Origin: Urophycis tenuis
Taxonomy: Eukaryota > Chordata > Actinopteri > Gadiformes > Phycidae
Assembly: GCA_036785325.1 (NCBI GenBank)
Contig: JAXIVH010000008.1
Location: 9,962,395 to 10,026,394, forward strand
Reading direction: 5' to 3'
DNA length: 64,000 nt
Below are positions 34,443 through 46,974 of this stretch, in pieces (the stretch's first letter is position 1; every line of letters starts with the position of its first letter). Below the pieces are notes generated by a model. That model saw nothing but the letters and a program-made list of their open reading frames with translations. It did no database searches and had not been told where the DNA came from. Made by a program: the position numbers and the translations under genes.

Positions 34443-35306
34443 GTCATCACGAGTTACGTAAATGTGCCAATAAATATCTTTTTATTTGATAGAAAGCTGG
34501 AAATGCCAGGGTACTGCAAAATAAATGTACTGCAAACAGAACAAAAAACATTGTTAATCCTCTGAGTCCATAAATGCAGGCTAAATTAGGTTCCGGAGTG
34601 TGTATGGAGAGTCATTCCTTGAAAATGTCACAATCACTAATCACTCACATTCTTTCCTCAACCATGAGTGGCGGAGAAAACAATAAGCTGCCAAGAATGT
34701 TACCCAACAGGTTTCGTGTTTTTTTGTTGAAGCATTAGCTTTCATGGCCTTACCGGTGCACTCACAAAGAGAGATGATGACATCACGCTAATTACCACTC
34801 TCCTCACTGCGCCCAGGCGGCCTGACGGGGTGTGTGTGTGTGTGGGTGGGGGGGGGGGGGGGGGGGTTCCACATCGCTATTTTGAGCAAGTGGGGAAAAG
34901 TGCAAAGAAATGTTGATGAGTAAAGAGGAGGAGGGATTGCTACACGTATGCTGTCGTTGCACACGCTGAAAGTCCAAGACAACAACACTCAACACTCTAC
35001 TGGGTGTGTGTGTGTGTCTGTCTGTTTTTATGTCTGTCTAGATATCGCTTTCCATCATACTATTCTCCTTTACGCCAGCTTTGTGCAATGAATGGAGGCT
35101 GAACGACTGAACCTCGGGATTTCCTTGAAACTGTATTACAAAGGTCTACTTCCGTACAGCTGTGCTGTGAAGTTTTATTTTTTGTAAACTTCATACTTTT
35201 TGAAATATTTGCGATTACACATGCTCTATGGGAGTTAAACAAGAGATAACATTGAGCCTAGCTTTCCATTGTTATGTTTCACTCTTTTTGATTTCCTGCT
35301 GTCAAC
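33851..35306. other. intergenic with (CAT)n and poly-G tracts
   Basis: A (CAT)n array lies at about 34388-34440 and a (TG)n-poly-G tract at about 34828-34867. I see no gene. Confidence 0.55.
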
Positions 35307-35385
35307 TGGGCAGCATAGTGCATGGGTAGAGCATGTGTTCCACTACCAGGGGGTTGTCAGTTCGATCCCCACCACAACTAATTTT
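35307..35385 (+). mobile_element. tRNA-like SINE head
   Basis: GGGCAGCATAGTGCATGGGT, then AGAGCATG and B-box CAGTTCGATCCCCACC. It resembles a tRNA but lacks a consistent cloverleaf, so I call it a SINE remnant. Confidence 0.6.
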
Positions 35386-35754
35386 ATCTCACTGATTACA
35401 GGCATTCCTATGCACAAGTAGGCCTAATTCCTGGTGTGGAATTACATTTTGCAGTCTTAATGTTAATGTCTCAGATAATGTGTGCCAAATAATGTGTATT
35501 TGCACAGAAACCACAGTTTGGATCACACGTATTGCGTAATCCAACATTGTGGCAACATTATAGTTTATGGTTTTCAATCATTAATTGTGTTTCACATTGT
35601 TAAGCTCCTCAATGCCATGCTTTGTAAAGACTGGATCAGCAGACCATTGTTACCTAAGGTTGAACAGGCAGACAGAGACTAACTTATTTTCCATCCTAAA
35701 TTCTTAACTTTAGATTTGGTGTTGAGTACTTGTGTGAAATTATAATTTACACCA

Positions 35755-35789
35755 CACACACACGCACGCACGCACCACACACGCACGCA

Positions 35790-35870
<81 letters not shown>

Positions 35871-35952
35871 GCACACACGCACACACAGAAACTAGATTAT
35901 TAACTAGAAACTAGATTTTGAGAGGGATGGGAGAGGTTTGTTTGCTAAGTCT

Positions 35953-35991
<39 letters not shown>

Positions 35992-36060
35992 TGTGTGTGC
36001 ACGTGTGTGTTTGTGTTTGTGTGCGTGCGTGCGTGTGCGCGTGCGTGTGTGCATATGTGT
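35755..36060. repeat. (CA)n/(GCAC)n and facing (TG)n arrays
   Basis: A CA/GCAC array at about 35755-35886 is followed about 70 bp later by a TG/GCGT array at about 35957-36060. The two are in opposite phase and could fold back. Confidence 0.93.
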
Positions 36061-38019
36061 GGTGGGGGTTGTATTGGTTAATATTCAAATAATAGTAGAA
36101 GGTATAATTTGCTGATTAAATTCACAGGATTCTCAACTCGTGAAATGTTTGCCTTGTTTCACGCCGAACAGAACAGAAAGGACTATGCACTACAATGTGT
36201 AGATGTACGTATAGTCTACCTGAGTTTAGGACAAACTAATCGCAGGTTATATATAGCCTTTAGCAGCGGATGACAACACTTAATTTCTGTGTGAATGACT
36301 AGACCACAGATAGAAGACACTGGCGCCATCTGGTGGTCAATCAAAGACGTACATGAGATACTTAAGGCAGCCATGACAAATGACACATTTTGGGGATATT
36401 TTTAGACTTCATACAAGGGAAAAGGGGAGTACAAAGCAGAGTATTGAAATCCATAATTTGAAGCTCTTCTACATGTATTTTAAGATAGGTAGAATACTGT
36501 TTTTCATCCATCACAACAAAATAAACAAATAAATAAAAATGATTGAATGAATAAATACAATTAAATATGGTTAAAATTATTAAAAGAAGAAATAATAAAC
36601 CTTTCTTTTACAGTCCCCTATTTGTAAGTATTTTCCCAGTCAATATATGTTCAATGTAGTTTTGACCTCTTAAAGGTTGATAATAACTCAGATATAATTG
36701 TGTTCGTCCTAGGCGTCGATTTTTGTATCGATTTTTAAAAACAGCTCCTCTATTACACATCAATCCAAGTTACAATTTTAGTTACGCAAGGGGTATGTTG
36801 GTATAATAAAATGATAAAACAGCACAAGTTTCATTATGTACTGTCAAGAAATTAAGATAATACTTTCTCATAATTGTAGGTGTTGTTCATGGATTCACCC
36901 ATTTATAAACGGTTTATTTGACGTAATCTATAAAGACATCAGGATGACTGGTGTCTACCCCTCTATCTGTGATGATGTTTGGACGAGAACCGCCAGTGAT
37001 CTGCTCTGCTGTCACTGGCTGCCTCTGTAGTTCCTTCCTGTCTCGCTCCTGTCCCACACTGTGGTGATGTGTGTCAGCAGGCCACACTACAGGTTTATTA
37101 GATCACATGCTTCTGAAGGCCATGGCCCCTTGAGCTGATGCTGCACATTCAGACAGCGTTGGGGAATCATGCAGAAGACATGCGTTAATGCGGTGACAGG
37201 ATACGTGCTTCCTGTTTGAGTATGACCTTTGATTTTTGGGTTAACCTTTACATTTCACCAGGGGATTCATATTTCCTTCTGCTTTAAAACCAAGAGATGT
37301 GGCATCTATATCTCAAAAATAAGATCTTTATTTATTGTTACACAATATATATACAACAGGAAAATACAAACAATCGATGGTCAGATAGAGCCACCTGTAT
37401 TAAGCAGTAAGCCAGTCTTATGGTTGTGGTATATGCACGGTCATGAAAATGCAATGAATAGGCCTGTAGCATATTCTGTCCTCAGCAATTTAGTCTAGCT
37501 CCCATTCCTTTTGTATGGAAGAGGATTAGGGCCACATGAGGAGAAAATATATTTGAGAATTCCTGATATTTAAGTCAGAATTTCTGAAATTAAAGTCAGC
37601 ATTTCTGAGAAATTAAGTCCGAATCTCTGAGAAAAAAAAGTATGAAATCTGCCAGAAACGGCGGAAGTGGGCTCACCCCAGTCACAGGATGGCATGATAG
37701 GAGGCCCAGGTTAGGCAAGATGCTTTATATGATTGTCTAGCAACACAAAAACACTAGGCCTGGCAGATTTCAGATTTTTTTTTTCTCAGAAATTCAGACT
37801 TTTTTCACAGAATTAAAAAAAAAAAAGTTTTCTCTTCATGTGGCCGTATTACTCTTCCGTACGTTTGCCTTCACTTCACCGACAAAATGCAACAACGATT
37901 TTTTTAATGATGCACAATATGTAGTGAATAAATATGTTTGCTCAAAAAAACAAACAAAAAACAAAACAAAACACAAACAAAGGTGATCAGTCTTCCTCGA
38001 TTGTTGTGCCTGTGGATTA
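36061..38019. other. intergenic, no supported gene
   Basis: Nothing coding is recognised. A CTCF-like motif lies at 36321-36336 (listed separately). Confidence 0.5.
36321..36336 (-). promoter_or_regulatory. CTCF-like motif between elf3 and apobec2
   Basis: The complement reads CCACCAGATGGCGCCA, a full match to the CTCF core. Binding is inferred. Confidence 0.5.
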
Positions 38020-38674
38020 GTTTGCCTTCAGGTCTTTCTGGCGGAAAGAGCTTCTTTGGATGCGGTCTGAGCTGCAGCTGTCTGTGTGTTCTCTGACATT
38101 TCTGCCACATCCTTTTATCAGTTCTACAGTTCCACTGCCAAATCCTCTCAGCTATCGGCTAAACTTAACCAAGATCTGATCAGCCGGAAAGATTATGTTT
38201 CCTGAACCTCACCAAAAACTGACTGATAACTGAAAATAAAACGTCATCTAAGCCAAACAAAATATTACAGGACAAAACCTCAGTCTCCGGGGCGAAGGTC
38301 CTGTGTTTAACCCAATCATAAACCATTTCTGGGAGAAAGCGCTGAAGGCTTCTCCCGGCTACAGTTGGCTCTGGATTGTCCTCTGGTGGCCGATGCTGCT
38401 CACTACAACGTGTCGTATTTCTGTGTTGGTTTAGCAGAAGTAGAAACTGTGGGCCTACTGTACTTGCTGAAAATGCCACTGGTAGGTGCTTATTCTTATC
38501 ACAAAGAGCAAGAATAGTTCAGCACATAAATGTGGACCTTGTCTTTTCTTATTTCTTTTTTCTTATTTTAAATTTTTTTTAAGTCTATGTCTTGAGCTGC
38601 TTGGACCTTGAATTTCCCCCAGGGATCAATAAAGAATTTTGAATTGACTTGAATAGTAACATTTGTAAAAAACA

Positions 38675-38769
<95 letters not shown>

Positions 38770-38945
38770 CTCAGCAATAGTCTGTCCCTGCCTTTTTAGT
38801 CTTTTAATAGCTCTGGATGTCGTCTGAAGCTGCAGCTGTCTGTGTGTGTCAAAATTGTCCCCCTCTCGCCTCCTGCTCTGACATTTCTGACACATCCTTC
38901 CACGTCTTTTCTCCATTCTACCATTCCACTGCCGAACCCTCTGGG
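38020..38945. repeat. diverged direct duplication flanking a (CA)n array
   Basis: Blocks at about 38020-38150 and 38790-38945 share GAGCTGCAGCTGTCTGTGTG-like strings, CTCTGACATTTCTG, CACATCCTT and TTCCACTGCC. Between them are a LINE-tail-like string (TTTCCCCCAGGGATCAATAA) and (CA)n at 38671-38768. Confidence 0.6.
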
Positions 38946-39081
38946 CTCCCATCCGCCGTGCTTCCCTGTCTCTGTGTCTCCTGTGTGTATTGTCTCTCCA
39001 TTCTAAACCCTGTCTCTCTCTGTGTTCTCACCCTAACACCCTCCTCCTATCCCTGCTCTCAGTTCTCACTTCGAACCCTGA

Positions 39082-39114
<33 letters not shown>

Positions 39115-39122
39115 GCGTGTGT
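39082..39122. repeat. (CA)n ending in a 16-bp CG-centred palindrome
   Basis: The CA tract ends in ACACACGCGCGTGTGT (39107-39122), a perfect alternating purine-pyrimidine palindrome. It lies 55 bp upstream of the apobec2 ATG. Confidence 0.9.
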
Positions 39123-39177
39123 TTCTCTCAAACTTTGCTCACACCGTGGACCTACGTCCCCCACACATTGACCCCCC

Positions 39178-39640
39178 ATGGCTGACCGAAAGAGCGCACA
39201 ACCTCGGAGGAAAGAGAAGAAGGAGGTAGCGGAAGAGACGAAGGACAAAAAGGAGCCATCGAGGCAGGCCGAGGGCGCCGCTGCGGTGGACGAAGCCCAG
39301 CCGGCGGGGAATGGAGAGGCCGAGGCTGCCAACGGGGACGTGCAGGTGGAGCCCATGGAACTCCCTCCGTTTGAAGTGATCACCGGGTAAGTGGGTGGGT
39401 TTCCCTGCTCCAGCGCCCCAACGACGAGCAGAAGCCAGCCAAATGCATGAGCCATGACATTTTGCAGCGAGGCTTTACGGGTGACAGTAAAGTGCCGTGT
39501 CCACGTGTCGTGTGGTCCTCTGTCTGAACATTTTGAAATGCACACTTTTTGTTTCCGCAAAGCAAAGTTAATCTGTACAGAGATTAATCTTTTACATTTA
39601 AGAACGCACACATGAACACGCACAGACAGACAGACAGACA

Positions 39641-39708
<68 letters not shown>

Positions 39709-40048
39709 AAGTGTCAACATGAGACTTTGAGCTTTTGAGAAATGGTGAATAAAGATTTGGGCAATAAAGATTTTAAGGAAGGTTTCCACAAGAGTTGCTT
39801 GTTCTTGGCCTGCTGTTGAATATGTCAATGCGCAGTCACAGGTCTATTAATAAAGATCTAGGATTCCACTGTTGGCAGACACTAAAATAGAAGCCTACAT
39901 TGACCTGCCTGAAGATCCAGCTGATCTGTCCTGCCCTTAGAGTAGCCAGGAATCTCTCTGGTTACTCTAACCATTTTTAATCGTGCTGTACAAGAAAATG
40001 GTTGGAGTCAATCTACAATACATACAGAGGGAAGCTAGAAGCTAGCTG

Positions 40049-40123
<75 letters not shown>

Positions 40124-42253
40124 GTGAAACTATAAACTATCAATATAATAAAAGTAAATTGGAAAGCAATAATAATATGCTTCTTACACAAATTAGATTT
40201 GGTTGATTTAGTTTATATATACTTACGTCAATTAATTTAGGAAGAATGAATTACATTTTATTCATATAGCCCCAATTCATAACAGAAGTTATCTCAAGAC
40301 ACTTTACATACAGAGCAGGTCTAGACCAAAACTCTTCATGTTGTTATTTACACAGACCCAACAATCCCCAACCATGAGCAAGCACTCTGAGTTGTCTCAT
40401 AATAAAGAACTGCAGCTAATATACTTTAGAATCCTCACACTCTTCTGTAAACCCCTGCTTCCATTTCAGCCACTGGGCATGTACAGTAAGGTTCTTACTA
40501 CAGTAAGAACCCTTTTGTTGCATCATTTGGCAAACACAGCATAATACAGTTGCAATACATAACATTTCAACCAGCCGGTAGCTTGAAATTACCTGAACAT
40601 ATCTGTAGTCAGTTCTGAGGGATAGTGATTTCCTCTCCTACTCACACCACCCACACAGCCCAGCTACACTGACTCAGTTTGTGCCACACAGCCAGTTAGC
40701 GTGAAGAGAACACTGTTAACAAGCTTTTTGAATTCTCCCTGCTATCCAGAAGGGGCTCAATGTTATACATTGTGACACTAAGATGCATATATATTTTGCC
40801 ATAACCCTGTCCTACTCACTTTGATTTGTGACATGCATCATTGTGACAAATGATGATTTCTTTCCCCCTATGCTATGAGTCTCAACGAATAATCACCACT
40901 AAAAGCTTGTATCATCCAAAACGCATTTAACTGAGATAAGATCTCAAGTGAGTATTTACTCTTTTTCTTCATGTCTTATGTCTTCACCCGACTACAGAGA
41001 CCGCATCGACCCTTTCGCTTTTAAGTTTCAGTTCAAGAACGTGGAGTACTCCTCAGGTCGGAACAAGACCTTCCTCTGTTACCTGGTGGACAAGGGCACG
41101 GCGGACGGCCTGCAGAGGGGCTACCTGGAGGACGAACACGCTGGCCTCCATGCCGAGGAGGCCTTCTTTGCACAGATACTGCCCGACCACGACCCTGCGC
41201 TCAAATACACAATCACCTGGTACATAGCTAAGCCATGCTTATGTTTCTTACAGAATATGCCCAATGTATACGCTACACCGTAATATATTTTAGTGAGATA
41301 CGCTACAAACCTATAGGTAATAGGGTGTAAGTCGATATTGAAATATAATAATTGTTACATTTCAATTTCTCTAATTAATTTAATCAATTTCATTCAAAGA
41401 TTGATATCTATTGAAAGGGGTAGGTTGGAATTTTGGACATAGGACCTCTGTTAGCCTGTGTGTTATTTATCATTGGAGATGTTTTCAAATTCCATTCAGT
41501 TCTTCTAGTTGCAGAGTTCGCTGGTGCTGTCTAGCGCAAGTCACTGGTTTCGGCTAGCCTGCTAATAAAAACAGTCTTACCCACCCCACAACCCGAGGCA
41601 AATAAATTATAACCCCAGACTTTCGATGTAAATGTCTGTGTGGATAGGCATTGCAATTGGCATTGCATTTTGAGGGACTTGGGTCTCAGCAGCAGCGTTA
41701 TACTTCCTGGTAGTAGGCTAGGCTATGGCAGCGGCGGACTGATATTACCTAGGTTACCGGCAGAAACGAGTCCCTCAAAATGCCATGATTCATGTGATGT
41801 GGATAACTGGGAAATAAGGTCCTATATCCAAAATTCCGAACTACCCCTTTAATATCTCTGGTACTTGGAGAAGAAAAAAGAAAGGTAGAAATAATATCAG
41901 GTATTCATTTGAGAAGAAAATTACTTATTTGACTTCTATTCGTCTTTAGGTATGTGTCTTCCAGTCCCTGTCTGGCCTGTGCGTCCAAAATAGTAGATGC
42001 TCTGAAAGGCAAGAAGAACTGGAAGCTGAGTATCTTCGCGGCGCGCCTGTTTGAGTGGGAGGAGCCAGAGATCCAGACGGGGCTAAAAGCCCTGCACGGT
42101 GCGGGCTGCAAGCTGCGGATCATGAAGCCCCTGGACTTCTCCTATACTTGGGACACATTTGTGGAAAACGATGAATGTGACCTGAACCTCTGGGAAGACT
42201 GCAAGGACAACTATGAGTATTACCAGGACAAGCTTGCAGACATACTGCAGTAA
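39178..42253 (+). CDS. apobec2: APOBEC2 cytidine-deaminase-family protein, 244 aa
   Basis: Three exons join in phase: 39178-39386, 40998-41219, 41950-42253 (stop TAA). Exon 1 encodes a Lys/Glu-rich disordered N terminus, typical of APOBEC2, ending ELPPFEVITG. The core follows: FKFQFKNVEYSSGRNKTFLC, then the zinc-ligand motif HAEE (His121, catalytic-type Glu123) and SSSPCLACA (Cys151, Cys154). The C-terminal half is EEPEIQTGLKALHGAGCKL, KPLDF and DKLADILQ. All three zinc ligands and the glutamate are intact. APOBEC2 is a muscle-enriched family member without proven deaminase activity in mammals; chromatin or RNA roles have been proposed. Teleosts often have two paralogs (a and b), which I cannot separate here. 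Introns of 1.6 and 0.7 kb hold CA arrays (39616-39706, 40052-40121). Confidence 0.96.
39616..40121. repeat. two (CA)n arrays in apobec2 intron 1
   Basis: (GACA)n/(CA)n at about 39616-39706 and (CA)n at about 40052-40121. Confidence 0.95.
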
Positions 42254-43297
42254 CCAGAGTGAGTGTGGAAGGTGTGAACTGTGGAGGGTGTGTTGGATGT
42301 AGGGGCTAACGTAAAGTGGGGACGACTTGTTGACAAAGCATACACAGTACACACTAAGTCATGAGATAATTGTGTAGGTAAAGAGGAGCTACAGGCACGA
42401 TTTTAGACCTGAAATTTGAGTGTCATTCTTTCGAAATGGCACATTCACCGATTAGTGACTGAAATGCTGTGTGAAAAATCTGCTCCAGTTGGACACGTGC
42501 CTGATTTAAGACTTAAGCGAGTAGAAAGGGAGTGAGCTGAAAGGGTGTGAGCAGAAAGGGTGTGAGCAGAAAGGAAGTGAGCAGAAAGGAAAGGTACATT
42601 CCTTGAGTTTTTTATTTTAAAATCTAATATTCCACTCTCTTGACAACCCTCAACTCACAAATTACCTTCATCACCTTTAACCTTTGTTACCTGTGTTATT
42701 TATTTGTTTTTGAACTTAAACGTCTATTCTATATTGTCACTGTCTTATGTTAGATTCAGAGTGAATGATGCATCTTGTAAGGACATATGCCGAGACGTGT
42801 GTTCAGCAAGATGCAACACTGTAAGAGTAAGAGTGAGAGTAGTAGAACAATTAGACAGAACATGCATTGCATGCAGAACATGCAGTATGCACATCATTAC
42901 ATTGATATTGCTATTTGATCTCTCTTTCTCTCTCCCCTCAACATAGGAATACAGTTGACTCAACACAGATCACAACATCTTCCTAACAACTCCAATACCA
43001 CCGCTACTGTATCAGCCAGCATCCTTTATGTTCTGTCATTGGTAAAACCTCAATGTTGTGACACCTTTTGGTTGAGCCAACTGTGTTGGCAATAATGCAC
43101 AATCGTTTGCTTTTATCTAAATGAGTAAATATTTTTTTAACTACAAGAAATACATATTAAGGATAAGATATAAATGGAATTTAAGATTTTGATTTTGAAA
43201 GAAGATGGCAGAAGAAGCAATCAAGCATAAAATAACTGTATTTGATAAAACATTTCTTATCTATTAGGACTGACTTGACCTAATTCAGATTCATTTG

Positions 43298-43890
43298 AAT
43301 AAATCAGTATTGTGTATATTTGTTGTGCCATTTGTCACTTTAACCACATGTATGAATGGATGTGGCTGATGATAAATTAATTGATTGTATGAAGGATTCA
43401 CATGAGATACACCCTTAAACAGTATTAGATAGACTTACACAATCACAAGTTTAACAACAACTCTTGTTATATCATTCTAACTTACACACTTACATGTAAC
43501 ATGATTTATACTCTTTGTAGTATGTCTGGTGATGTATTTCTTCCATTGCTGTTCATTGGCCAAATATCTTGGTGTTCGGGGTGCACTACAAGTGTACTTT
43601 TACATGTCACCATGACCAAAGAGCAACCATGATTCCCCATCTTAAACAGGGTCTCCATTTGTGTTTAAAACTTATGCTTCATCCAATTTGTAAACACTGT
43701 GCACTATACCAATAATGTTGAACTGTGTAAAATAATATATCTTTTATTAATTTATGAAATTATACATCATAAATATATCATCTATGTATATATCATCTAT
43801 ATTCAAACTATATCCCTTCAATGTACGTAACAAATACATACCTCGAAGGCATGCATGAAATGAGGGCATCACATTCATACCTCAAATAAA
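43298..43890 (+). terminator. apobec2: candidate poly(A) signals for apobec2
   Basis: AATAAA at 43298-43303 and at 43885-43890. The second is followed by T/GT-rich DNA and would make a 3'UTR of about 1.6 kb. Confidence 0.4.
43743..43748 (-). terminator. pth4: candidate poly(A) signal for pth4
   Basis: AATAAA on the minus strand, about 660 bp past the pth4 stop. I saw no closer canonical signal. Confidence 0.4.
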
Positions 43891-44405
43891 AGTGTAATTT
43901 GAAATGATACTTGTGAACTTTTCTATATTATGATTATTTACTTTTAAATTTAAATGGATTTTGTAGCAGAATCAAACCGAGAACAAAAATAGTGCCAATG
44001 TATTGGCGTAGCTTCAAAGGTGTTTTGTTTCAGCTGTATTTTAATGAAGACATCATCCAAATACCACAATCTGTGCCACACCTTCCTCACAGCCATGGCC
44101 TGGGGATGAAAAGGTCACACAATGCCAAATAATTTGACTGATTTTGATCACAATGGATTTATCAGAGCAATATTAAAATTTTAACACATTTAAATACACA
44201 ACCTAGAAATGATCATTAATGTAAGGTTATACAAATTACAGCAACCTTACTGATATAAAAAAAAAATAGTACTCAACAAAATAATCAAACAAAAACAGAA
44301 ATAAATACTAAGTTACATATTAAGTGTACACATAACAAGTGACATAAACAATACTTTGTATCGTTGTCCATGCATTTGATTCAATTATATATAATAGCTA
44401 TATTA

Positions 44406-44939
44406 CTATTGCTCTCTCTCTGGCAGTGGTGACAGGTAGGGATTAAAAAAGTCTCTGATCATGTTGTCCATTGCTGCTTTGTACTGGTTGTTCACTACAG
44501 CAGATTGGGGATTTTCCACCATGCCGGTCACCAGCCCAGGACTCAGGCCCAGGTTGAGAGCCTTCAGTGGGCTGAATGGGGCTGAGCGGGTCTGGGCAGT
44601 GTGGAGGCCCTCCATGGCACTGGAGAGCCAGATTAGTCTCTTGAGACTCTGAATATTGCGACCACGGTCATGCATGAGCTGGTGTTCTGTCACAGAGCGG
44701 CGACTGTTTGGTGTAAACAGGAAAAAAGTGTTATTTTACTGCGATAAATACAACTGTGACATTAACTGGTTAACCACAATAATGAATTGAAACAACATAA
44801 ACACCATGATGAATGATGTATGATGTACTCTATGACATAGAAAAGCCTGCTACAAAAGGACACTCATCAACAGGAGATAGGATTATTTTTTTTGTTACAA
44901 AATCCCAAAAAGCTCAAATAATAAATAAAGCTTACAGAC

Positions 44940-45010
<71 letters not shown>

Positions 45011-45857
45011 CACGCACGCACACGCACGCACACACATGCACACACACACACACACGCACACACGCACACACAGATAAGCCTCTCCAATAAGCCTCATTTA
45101 GAAGTAGAAGGAAAGAGAAAAAGAGAAAACTTGCATTAAAATAAAGAATGGGCACTCAAACACTGAAAACAGGGAAGACCTGAGACAGGGTATTATTTCC
45201 AGGGATACAAATATATATTTATGATACAAATAAGAGTTCTCGTTTGAACTGTGTAACAATAACACTTACGATTGAATGGTTACTGTGTACTGGTATGATA
45301 ACATGCACAGATGGGACAAAAGTATTGGTATTATAACGTAACAATGGTGGGATGAATGTGCACTGGTATTATAATTTAACACCTGCAGGAATCAGGATGG
45401 ATGTGTACTGGTATTATAACTTAACACTGGCGGGACAAATGTTTATTGGTATTATAATTTAACACTGGTGGGACAAATGTATACTGGTATTATAACTTAA
45501 CAGTGGCGGGACTAATGTGTACTGGTATTATAATTTAACATTGGTGGGACCAATGTGTAGGCCTACTGGTATTATAACTTAACACTGGCGGGACTAAAAC
45601 AGTGGACTTATTGTATCAGACAGACTGAAAAGACGGTGAGAGAGTGAGTTCTGCTGCTGCAGAAGATGATACAAGAGAAAATAACAGGTCTACTGAAAAG
45701 CTGAAAATCTGTAACAGCCACGAGTAAGGGAATAGGGAGGGAAAGTAAAACTTCAACTTCAACTTGCGTTCTAACTCACGGAAAAGCATTGATATTCCTA
45801 ATATACATGCTTTAAGATAATTTGCAATAGCTTTAATGCTAATTATCGTAAAACATG

Positions 45858-45903
<46 letters not shown>

Positions 45904-46559
45904 CAAAACAAATCAACAGTAGCCTACAGTATTTTTTTTTTTTTTAGAGTATAAAAATATATAACAAATCTTCAGAAATTTTTACATTTACATTTAGGGC
46001 ATTTAGCAGACGCTTTTATCCAAATCGACTTACAAAAAGTACATTTGTCATAAGAAGGTGAAACATTTCATTGCTGTTAATAATGTAAGAAAGTCACCAG
46101 AACAAGTTTCAAGCACTTGCTAGGTTAACCATTGTTAGTATACATTTCTACCTTTCTACAAATATGTCTGTAACTGTAAGTTTTTTTCTTCTGTAAAATG
46201 TGTTTAACACACGTTGTACATTTACCAAAACCACATCTTTGGGCATGTGTTTTAACTGTAGCTCATATTGTTTTGCGACATTGGGTCGCAAAACATTTCG
46301 GAAGTTCATTTCGGAATAAACGGAATAAAAGCATTTTTTTTTAACGGTCAATGGAAAACGCTGTGCCTTCCTCGATCATCTTTGGAATGCTACCACTAGA
46401 TGGCAGAGGTTTTACTTTCCCTCCCTGCTGCCAAGAGAAGTTTCAAGGAGTACCTTCAACACAGTGCGCTCACCTGTCATTTTCCTGACACTGGCCTATT
46501 GTGACGAGAGCAAAAACAACAACAGCAAGAAACTGCACAGGTTTACGGCGAACCCACAT
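44406..46559 (-). CDS. pth4: parathyroid hormone 4 precursor, 127 aa
   Basis: The first coding exon is 46559-46474. It begins MWVRRKPVQF, continues with a hydrophobic signal core (LAVVVFALVTIG) and ends at donor ACAG|GTGAGC. The second is 44703-44406, after acceptor AAACAG. The join creates a Ser followed by the dibasic site Arg30-Arg31. The mature hormone therefore starts at Ser32 with SVTEHQLMHDRGRNIQSLKR and reaches HTA at position 34 of the mature peptide. That is the receptor-binding 1-34 layout of the PTH family. SVTEHQ with SLKRLIWLSSA is the PTH-L/PTH4 type, distinct from PTH (SVSEVQ, HN) and PTHrP (KG, RR core). In fish, Pth4 is a hypothalamic peptide acting through PTH receptors in bone and phosphate balance. 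The one intron in the coding region is the family's prepro intron. Confidence 0.92.
44938..45072. repeat. (CA)n array in pth4 intron
   Basis: CA with interspersed CG variants, about 135 bp. Confidence 0.95.
45284..45598. repeat. 38-bp minisatellite, about 8 diverged copies
   Basis: The unit is ACTGGTATTATAACTTAACA followed by CTGGCGGGACAAATGTGT. It lies in the pth4 intron. A poly-A run of about 42 bp follows at 45859-45900. Confidence 0.9.
45983..46060 (-). mobile_element. SINE 3'-tail fragment
   Basis: TTTAGCAGACGCTTTTATCC and AATCGACTTACAAAAAGTAC are the reversed tail of the SINE family seen at 22508 and 33090. It lies in the pth4 intron. Confidence 0.75.
46393..46409 (+). promoter_or_regulatory. 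CTCF-like motif in the pth4 intron
   Basis: CCACTAGATGGCAGAGG matches the CTCF core. It is 65 bp from the first coding exon of pth4. Confidence 0.5.
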
Positions 46560-46798
46560 TTTCTGCAATGAATAAAGATTAGCCATTGATTAAATAATAA
46601 TAACAGCATGTAATAATAACAATACCAGCACTCAGGGGTCAATGACATACGCTGAAACGCTTTATCACTTTTGACACCCTTTTCAAGACTGTATGTCAAA
46701 AGTATGTCAAAAGCCGTTTCCTAAAACAAACAGAAGCAAACATGGAAACCACATCTTCATTCATGCCAGGGTTGATATGAGTCGTAAGGAGTACTTAC

Positions 46799-46852
46799 CT
46801 CGTCCCCGTCTGTGACTGGCAGTGTCATCATTCCTTTGACTTACGGCCGTTC
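46799..46852 (-). other. pth4: probable pth4 untranslated first exon
   Basis: The minus strand has donor GACGAG|GTAAGT at 46799. The TATA box sits about 25-30 bp above the assumed start. The intron to the coding exon (acceptor CATTGCAG) is about 235 bp. Confidence 0.6.
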
Positions 46853-46876
46853 ACTGCTGAGTATTGTGCTTCCAGG

Positions 46877-46884
46877 CTTTTATA
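46877..46884 (-). promoter_or_regulatory. pth4: TATA box of pth4
   Basis: TATAAAAG on the minus strand, a consensus TATA box. A (CA)n microsatellite begins 8-10 bp upstream. Confidence 0.7.
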
Positions 46885-46889
46885 GAGCT

Positions 46890-46891
<2 letters not shown>

Positions 46892-46974
<83 letters not shown>

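Noticed and set aside
35307..35385. tRNA gene
   Set aside because: The B-box is good but I could not form a consistent cloverleaf; a SINE remnant fits better.
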